NCBI GenBank assembly: GCA_028276305.1
Contig: JAPYWO010000026.1
Coordinates: forward strand, 1-9,339
DNA length: 9,339 nt
From: Candidatus Thermokryptus sp.
GTDB taxonomy: Bacteria; Bacteroidota; Ignavibacteria; Kryptoniales; Kryptoniaceae
Direction of reading: 5' to 3'
The position numbers and the translations under genes were made by a program. Below the pieces are notes generated by a model. The model ran no database searches, was not told the origin of the DNA, and saw only the letters and a program-made list of their open reading frames with translations. Every line of letters starts with the position of its first letter. The first letter of the stretch is position 1. Positions 4,886 to 9,339 of this stretch are shown here, piece by piece.

Positions 4886-7147
4886 ATGAATTCTAAAACG
4901 ATTATTCGCTCTATTGTGTTTTTTGTGCTTGTTTTCTTCTTACTTGAAGTTGCCATAGCGCAGAGCATCATTTCATTCAAGGACAAATATGGAAGAACCC
5001 TTCAGGCTGAGATTTATGAGAAAACAGGTAGCGCTAAAAGAATCTTTGGTCTTAATTTGCATATAAGTCGGTATGGATATAAGCGACGAAATCTATCATC
5101 CGAAACAATTAAACAACTTGGAGAGCGTCTGATTGATGATTACAAGGATGTTCTAAAAATAACTTCAAAAAGCATTAAACTGAAGAATGTAGACACTGAT
5201 GGTCAATGGTGGTTTGTGGAATATGAGCAAATTGTTTCTGATATTCCTATTTATGGTTCAGAAATTGGCTTCAGCGTTGATCCGCAGGGATATGTAGTAA
5301 CATTGGGTGCCACCGTACATCCTGGGGTATCCATAAAACCGGTTCCACATATTTCTCCTGAAAGAGCACTTGAGGTGGCGAAACGACGATTTCAATTAGA
5401 TTCCATCATTGTGCTTCACCAGCCATCACTTATTATACTACCAATAGAGGAGGGGACGCAATATAAATATTATCTCGTTTGGAAGATACATCTTGCTTCC
5501 TTAAAAACATTGAGGGACTCAGTTTACTTCTTGAGCGCAGACGATGGTAGCATAGTTAAGTGTTTCAGCAACATTCGCCATGATGTTATCTATGGGACCA
5601 TCACAGGCAACTATTATCCTCAACGTAGCAATGATCTTCCGGTAAGGGTTGCCTATCCTATCACGGATATAAGCATGTACAACTTGTTAGGACAAAGAAT
5701 TGCTCGGACAAATGCTGAGCAGAATGGCAATTATTCGATAACTTATTAAGTGGCATATGCCACCTATTATCTCGATTTCCCATTGCAGAACAATTGGATA
5801 CAATTGCGCAATGCGAACGATAATCTGATTCGGCATACTTTTGCTTTCACACCAGCGGCAAGCATCAGGCATGATTATGACTGGGCCGCAGGAGACGCAT
5901 CAAACGTTTGGTATCACGCCAGCCGAATCCACGATTTCTATCGCGGTGCTCCGTTCAACTACACCGGGATGGACTATCAAATGAGGGCAAGGGTGGGATT
6001 GGGAGCGGATGTGAATGCGGCAGCAGATGGAACAAATATATACTTTGGATCGCAAAATGGTCGACCATGGGCTCGTTCAAGTGATGTTGTCTATCATGAA
6101 TACACGCATAATACGATCTATAGGATATACGGCGGTTGGATAGGAAATCCGAATGAACCTTACACAGAGGCAAGTGCGATGGATGAGGGGTTATCTGACT
6201 ACTTCGCATGCACGATCAACAACGATCCGATTCTTGGAGAAGACGTTGGTGTTAGTAGAAACCTCGACAACAACACTTTTACGTGGACCGATTGGCAAGG
6301 TGCTCATTGGAACGGTCAAGTTATTGGGGGAGCTGTGTGGGATTTCCGAGAGCTTGTTGGGTCGTATGTAGCTGATAATCTTGCTTTCAAGGCACTTCAA
6401 ATAGTTCCTCGGGCCCGGACATTCTCAGATTATCTCTATAATATGATGATAGCTGACAACGGCACATATAATGGGGCGTATCGTTCTCAACTTCGAACTG
6501 TGTTTGCTGCTCATGGAATTACAACTAATGAACCACCGTTACCGCCAAGCTTTGGTGTTTCCATATCTGGTCCAGAGACGCTTCCAAGTGGAAGCGTTGG
6601 TGAATACACGGCGGTGGTTTATGGTGGCTCCGGTAACTTTACCTACAATTGGTATGTTTATGAACCTAACGGAAGGGAACAATATGTGGGTTCTGGCAAT
6701 CCTATTTCTATTTATGCTCCATATACTAACTCTTCATTGACAATACAGATAGAAGCAAGGGTAACGGATAATTCTAACAACGAAACATCTTCGGGCTGGT
6801 TGCTGGTGCTTGTCTATGGTGAGGGTGGACCATTGAGCATCAAGGAATTGATCCTTAAAGAAGAAATTAATCCTGAAATTCCAATAGGATTTTCTCTTTT
6901 CCAGAACTATCCCAATCCGTTCAATTCTAACACCGTTATTTATTTCACACTACCTGAGGCAGGGATGGTCTCGTTGAGTGTGTTTGATCCCCTGGGTCGT
7001 GAGGTGGCGACATTGCTGAATGAACAACGCCCCGCTGGGATACATAAGGTGTACTTTGATGCTGGCACTTTGCCCAGTGGCGTATACTTTTACAGGTTAA
7101 AATCATCGGGAAAAATGGCGATCAGAAAAATGTTGTTAGTTCGTTGA
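4886..7147 (+). pseudogene. Secreted thermolysin/fungalysin-like zinc metalloprotease with T9SS sorting domain, interrupted by an in-frame TAA
   Basis: One continuous reading frame of 753 codons is broken once, by TAA at 5747-5749 (codon 288). Before the stop come a signal peptide (hydrophobic about 6-23, cleavage near AIA/QS) and an FTP/PepSY-type propeptide (WWFVEYEQIV, GFSVDPQGYVV, ISPERALEVAKRRF). After these begins a beta-rich insert domain (GTITGNYYP...GQRIARTNAEQNGNYSITY). After the stop come the rest of that domain and a gluzincin catalytic domain with zinc ligands HEYTH (nt 6095-6109) and the Glu of MDEGLSD (26 residues after the second His). HWNGQVIGGAVWDF resembles the thermolysin HxNSG segment carrying the transition-state His. 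An Ig/PKD-like module and a C-terminal T9SS sorting domain (NYPNPFN...SGVYFYRL) finish it. ATG 4886 has GGAGGGG 7 nt upstream; a TTG at 4817 is less likely. The intact frame on both sides suggests a recent nonsense change, readthrough or a sequence error. M4 and M36 families both remain possible. Confidence 0.85.
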
Positions 7148-7163
7148 ACGAAAAAGTAAGGAG

Positions 7164-7199
7164 GGCGTAGAGATTTCCTCTACGTCTTTTGTGTTTTTT
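7164..7199 (+). terminator. Rho-independent terminator of the protease unit
   Basis: GGCGTAGAG (7164-7172) pairs with CTCTACGTC (7178-7186) over 9 bp including one G:U, around the 5-nt loop ATTTC. TTTT, GTG and TTTTTT follow. It begins 16 bp after the protease stop and lies just before the right edge of the inserted block, so the block carries a terminator as well as a promoter. Confidence 0.85.
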
Positions 7200-7230
7200 G
7201 CCCTTTTTAATTTTATAATAAATATGCAGT

Positions 7231-7333
7231 CAAGCGTTTCTCCTTTTGATAGATGGAATTTTTTTGGTTGAAGCCAGTAATCGTGTGAGAAAGCGAGATT
7301 TGCAATTAAAATCATCCAGAGGAATTTCTTCAT
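7231..7333 (-). pseudogene. Truncated 5' copy of the DUF4198 gene
   Basis: It encodes the signal peptide and first mature residues of the protein at 2837-3640, through KGETL (34 codons), then runs into unrelated sequence (DCIFIIKLKRAK...) from the inserted block and its terminator. Both base differences from the intact copy are silent (AAA/AAG at codon 2, ACA/ACG at codon 33). It retains a start codon 4 nt after the preceding gene's stop, so it could still be translated into a short secreted peptide, but nothing indicates function. It is best read as the stump left by the insertion. Confidence 0.85.
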
Positions 7334-7356
7334 CTCTTCAAGGTTGATTTTCTTTT
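7231..7356. repeat. 126-bp direct repeat, copy B
   Basis: The partner of 3538-3663, same orientation, 124 of 126 bases identical. Here the upstream gene (7338-8123, minus) is complete and uses this copy for its last five codons and stop, while the DUF4198 gene is cut after codon 34. The arrangement is the mirror of copy A. Joining the right part of copy B to the left part of copy A restores two intact adjacent genes 4 nt apart. Confidence 0.95.
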
Positions 7357-8123
7357 AAGAAGACGATTCCCTTTGCTTTTTTGTTAAGGTCATATCCCGT
7401 GAGGTCATCACCTTCAAAATCATATGGGTCGCCATAACCGAGCCAATTCCAATCGTGAAGTATGGCTAATTTATCTTTTCTGTTCAATGAGTTGTAGTTT
7501 GGTATCACATTTTTGAGACGGGGGTAATTTGTATATTTTGCGGGGTCAACTATTGAGAAGACCTTTTTGTGTCTTCTCATTTCGCCCCATTTCTCATCCG
7601 AGACCTTTTCGGTCTTTGGGACATATACAATGCCAGCTTTTATCTTCACAAGACCACTTTTTATGAATTCTCCTTCGTCGTATATCGTCATTTCAGCGCC
7701 GGTTGCGATTAGCGATGCCTTAAGTAGGAATTCGCATAGAAGATATGCGTTGAATTCATTACCGCCGATTCTTGTTATGCCACTTGCGATTGAGTTATCA
7801 ATGTAACCGCCCCTTTTTAATATCACAAACCCTTCCTTTTCAAGTTTTTCCAGGGCTTCACTTTCGTTCATTCCGGAGGAGATAAGAGCTTCAAACTTTT
7901 TTGATATGATGTTTTTCACGGGCTCGCTTTCCCCAGCCCACATCATCAGTTCAATGTTTTCCCAGTTTGGAAAGACAGCAAACCTTTTGAAGTTGATTTT
8001 CCCGGCTGTCCAAACGAACTCGGAATTATACCATCTCTGCAATCTCATTATCTCTTCCCATTCATCATCGGTTATGAAGTTTTTCCCGTCATCCTCTATC
8101 CAGTATTTTATCCTTCTTGCCAT
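7338..8123 (-). CDS. Hypothetical protein, 261 aa, coupled to riboflavin synthase
   Basis: I do not recognise this family. The protein has no signal peptide or membrane segment, so it is probably cytoplasmic. It is charged and aromatic-rich: an N-terminal region (MARRIKYWIEDDGKNFITDD), a helical segment with MNESEALEKLEKEG at about 84-97, a Gly/Ala-rich middle (ASGITRIGGNEFNAYLLCEF), and a Trp/Asp-rich end (LAILHDWNWLGYGDPYDFEG). No catalytic motif stands out. Its ATG at 8123 lies inside the riboflavin synthase gene (35-nt overlap in another frame) with only a weak ribosome binding site, so translation is probably coupled to that gene. Its last five codons and stop lie in repeat copy B. Downstream it once probably continued into the DUF4198 gene. 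A role in flavin metabolism is not supported beyond adjacency. Confidence 0.75.
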   Translation of the reverse strand: MARRIKYWIEDDGKNFITDDEWEEIMRLQRWYNSEFVWTAGKINFKRFAVFPNWENIELMMWAGESEPVKNIISKKFEALISSGMNESEALEKLEKEGFVILKRGGYIDNSIASGITRIGGNEFNAYLLCEFLLKASLIATGAEMTIYDEGEFIKSGLVKIKAGIVYVPKTEKVSDEKWGEMRRHKKVFSIVDPAKYTNYPRLKNVIPNYNSLNRKDKLAILHDWNWLGYGDPYDFEGDDLTGYDLNKKAKGIVFLKENQP

Positions 8124-8724
8124 AGTTTTCTGCCTTGAAAGTTTTTAAAAAGTTTTCAATGTACTTCCCGAAGAAATCAAACTCAAGGTTAACTTCATCC
8201 CCCACCTTTTTGAATTTAAAATTTGTGTTTTTCCAGGTGTAAGGTATGATTGAAACTGTAAATGTGTCGTCGTCAATGTCTGCTACTGTTAAGCTTATGC
8301 CATCAACGGCGATTGAGCCGGTGTTGATGATGTATTTTCTGAATTGTTTTGGGAAGTTGATCTCAAAGAGCCAGCTTTTGGGGAGTTTTTTTATCTTTTT
8401 AATTTTTCCCGTCGTGTCAATATGCCCTGTGACGAGATGACCTCCGATGCGTTCCCCAAGTTTTAAAGCGAGTTCAAGGTTTACTGGGTCCTCATTTTTT
8501 AATTTCCCAAGGTTTGTCTTTTTTATTGTCTCTTCAACTGCTTCAACTTTGAATGAATTATTTGACTTCTCAACGACTGTTAAACAAACTCCGTTTACAG
8601 AGACGCTATCGCCGGGTTTAATTTCGTTTATCAGTTTGACCGATGCTATTGTTAAAATCCTTGCGTTGCCCTTTTGAATTATTGACTTTATTTTTCCAAC
8701 CTCTTGGATTATGCCGGTGAACAT
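8089..8724 (-). CDS. ribE: Riboflavin synthase, alpha chain
   Basis: This cytoplasmic 211-aa enzyme converts two 6,7-dimethyl-8-ribityllumazine into riboflavin and a pyrimidinedione, the last step of riboflavin synthesis. It shows the two tandem lumazine-binding barrels of the family. The first starts MFTGIIQEVG with NGVCLTV at 44-50. The second starts after GGHLVTGHID (94-103), with VDGISLTV at 140-147 and IPYTWKNTNF at 160-169 where homologues have IPHTLxxTxL. The MFTGI start fixes the ATG at 8724. The length is normal for the family, with a somewhat long Lys-rich tail from about 196 that overlaps the next gene. No FMN riboswitch fits in the 23-nt leader and no other rib genes are visible. 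The upstream sequence lacks a clear Shine-Dalgarno (TTAAAG before ATG). Confidence 0.95.
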   Translation of the reverse strand: MFTGIIQEVGKIKSIIQKGNARILTIASVKLINEIKPGDSVSVNGVCLTVVEKSNNSFKVEAVEETIKKTNLGKLKNEDPVNLELALKLGERIGGHLVTGHIDTTGKIKKIKKLPKSWLFEINFPKQFRKYIINTGSIAVDGISLTVADIDDDTFTVSIIPYTWKNTNFKFKKVGDEVNLEFDFFGKYIENFLKTFKAENYGKKDKILDRG

Positions 8725-8753
8725 CTTTAATTTTTGGCTTATTTTTGCAATTC

Positions 8754-8782
8754 AAGATAAAATTAAGATGGGTAAAAAGCAA
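8754..8782 (-). promoter_or_regulatory. Promoter of ribE operon
   Basis: On the minus strand TTGCTT (8782-8777) and TATCTT (8759-8754) are separated by 17 nt. This places the transcription start near 8747, about 23 nt before the ribE ATG. It shares the 157-bp divergent region with the dehydrogenase promoter. Confidence 0.5.
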
Positions 8783-8800
8783 GTGTTAACTTTTTGATGA

Positions 8801-8829
8801 TTGAACAAAACGAATCTTTTGGTTATATT
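8801..8829 (+). promoter_or_regulatory. Promoter of the dehydrogenase gene
   Basis: TTGAAC (8801-8806), a 17-nt spacer and TATATT (8824-8829) lie about 53 nt before the ATG at 8882. The -10 extends to TATATTTA, as in the tRNA promoter at 1129-1157. Inspection of the leader shows no known riboswitch. Confidence 0.5.
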
Positions 8830-8881
8830 TACAAGCGAACCGTAAAAATCGGTTCTTTCAAAAAGAAAGGACATTTCACAA

Positions 8882-9339
8882 ATGGAAAGCAACACCATGA
8901 AGGCGATCATCAAGGAGACCCCCCGCCCTGACAGGGAGTGGAAAAAGGGGTTGGCTCTTGCCGAAGTTCCCATCCCGGAAATAACTGAACCAACCGAAGT
9001 TAAAATTGAAGTTATAGCAACAGCGATTTGTGGGACGGATGTTGGAATTTATAACAGCAAGCAATCTTTGAAGGACGAGATGATTTCAAATTCAGCACCT
9101 TATGTTGTAATAGGACATGAATTTGCTGGTAGAATAGTTGATGCTGGAGAAGTTGCAAGAAGGCATTTAGCTGGATTACTCTTTGAAAGGGTTTCGGATG
9201 ATAAGACGCTCGTTGATTTCGTTGGGAGAAGAAATGTTGACGAGCTTGCTAAGGATGTTGATTTGATAAGTGTTTTGAAGGAGAACTTTATCGTCTCGGC
9301 GGAAATGCATATAACTTGCGGTCGTTGTCATCAATGTCG
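8882..9339 (+). CDS. Zinc-dependent MDR dehydrogenase, threonine 3-dehydrogenase-like (5' part, cut by window end)
   Basis: The first 152 codons of a medium-chain dehydrogenase/reductase; the NAD-binding half lies outside the window. Visible motifs are MKAIIKE at 6-12, the catalytic-zinc Cys in ATAICGTDVGIYN (C50), GHEFAG with H79-E80, and SAEMHITCGRCHQC with C146, C149 and C152 as structural-zinc ligands. The HITCGxCxxC context is closest to L-threonine 3-dehydrogenase (threonine to 2-amino-3-ketobutyrate), with related polyol or butanediol dehydrogenases as alternatives. Between VDAGE and NFIVSAEMH there are about 37 more residues than in E. coli Tdh (H79 to C146 is 68 positions inclusive against 31), forming a charged, probably helical insertion at about 92-134. 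The start at 8882 is chosen because AAAGGA lies 10 nt upstream; the ATG at 8897 lacks one. Confidence 0.85.
   Translation, partial: MESNTMKAIIKETPRPDREWKKGLALAEVPIPEITEPTEVKIEVIATAICGTDVGIYNSKQSLKDEMISNSAPYVVIGHEFAGRIVDAGEVARRHLAGLLFERVSDDKTLVDFVGRRNVDELAKDVDLISVLKENFIVSAEMHITCGRCHQC

Noticed and set aside
5750..7147. Independent protease gene starting at GTG 5750
   Set aside because: The frame continues that of the upstream half, there is no ribosome binding site before the GTG, and the product would lack a signal peptide although it ends in a T9SS sorting domain.
3664..7230. Classical IS element or transposon
   Set aside because: No transposase or integrase lies within the block. The only inverted match between its ends is a 7-bp CTGCATA-type identity, not located at the edges. 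The flanking duplication is 126 bp.
7136..7333. A 65-codon gene starting like the DUF4198 protein
   Set aside because: Only the first 34 codons are related; the rest is the reverse strand of the terminator and the protease gene end. It is a truncated duplicate, not a gene designed as such.
8725..8881. FMN riboswitch upstream of riboflavin synthase
   Set aside because: The predicted leader is about 23 nt and the entire divergent region is 157 bp; none of the conserved RFN-element segments is visible.
1..9339. CRISPR array, toxin-antitoxin or phage module
   Set aside because: No regularly spaced short repeats, toxin-antitoxin-like small gene pair with matching motifs, or phage structural genes were seen on either strand.

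Overview
The window looks like a piece of chromosome from a low-GC, probably thermophilic member of the FCB superphylum (Bacteroidota / Ignavibacteriota / Kryptonia-like). The main evidence is a secreted protease ending in a textbook type IX secretion (Por/T9SS) sorting domain with the YPNPFN motif. An ArsA/Get3-type ATPase fused to an HSP20-like domain and Lys/Glu/Ile-rich proteins agree with this. Phylum-level assignment is inference; no rRNA is present.

Layout. (a) 1-1170: an outer-membrane beta-barrel protein, then about 420 bp without an intact gene, holding what I read as a decayed transposase N-terminus on the minus strand. (b) 1173-1332: tandem tRNA-Gly(CCC) and tRNA-Glu(CTC) behind a sigma70-like promoter. 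(c) 1423-2832: a two-gene operon of the ArsA/Get3-HSP20 ATPase and a 76-aa helical protein, convergent with (d). (d) 2837-3640 (minus): an exported DUF4198-type protein. (e) 3664-7230: a plus-strand block with its own promoter, a beta-propeller lipoprotein, a large secreted zinc metalloprotease broken by one in-frame TAA, and a strong rho-independent terminator. (f) 7231-7333: a truncated copy of the first 34 codons of the DUF4198 gene. (g) 7338-8724 (minus): a 261-aa protein of unknown function overlapping the end of riboflavin synthase. (h) 8882-9339: the 5' part of a threonine-dehydrogenase-like zinc MDR enzyme, cut by the window end.

The most informative structure is a 126-bp direct repeat (3538-3663 and 7231-7356, two mismatches) that exactly brackets block (e). 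Each copy contains the end of the 261-aa gene plus the start of the DUF4198 gene. The simplest reading is that the ancestral minus-strand order was ribE, unknown 261-aa gene, DUF4198 gene. A 3.57-kb protease/lipoprotein cassette then entered just downstream of the 261-aa gene and duplicated 126 bp of target. This left an intact DUF4198 gene cut off from its operon promoter and a 34-codon stump next to the upstream gene. The cassette runs opposite to the operon it split, brings its own transcription signals, and its protease now carries a premature stop. I see no transposase or clear terminal inverted repeats in the cassette.
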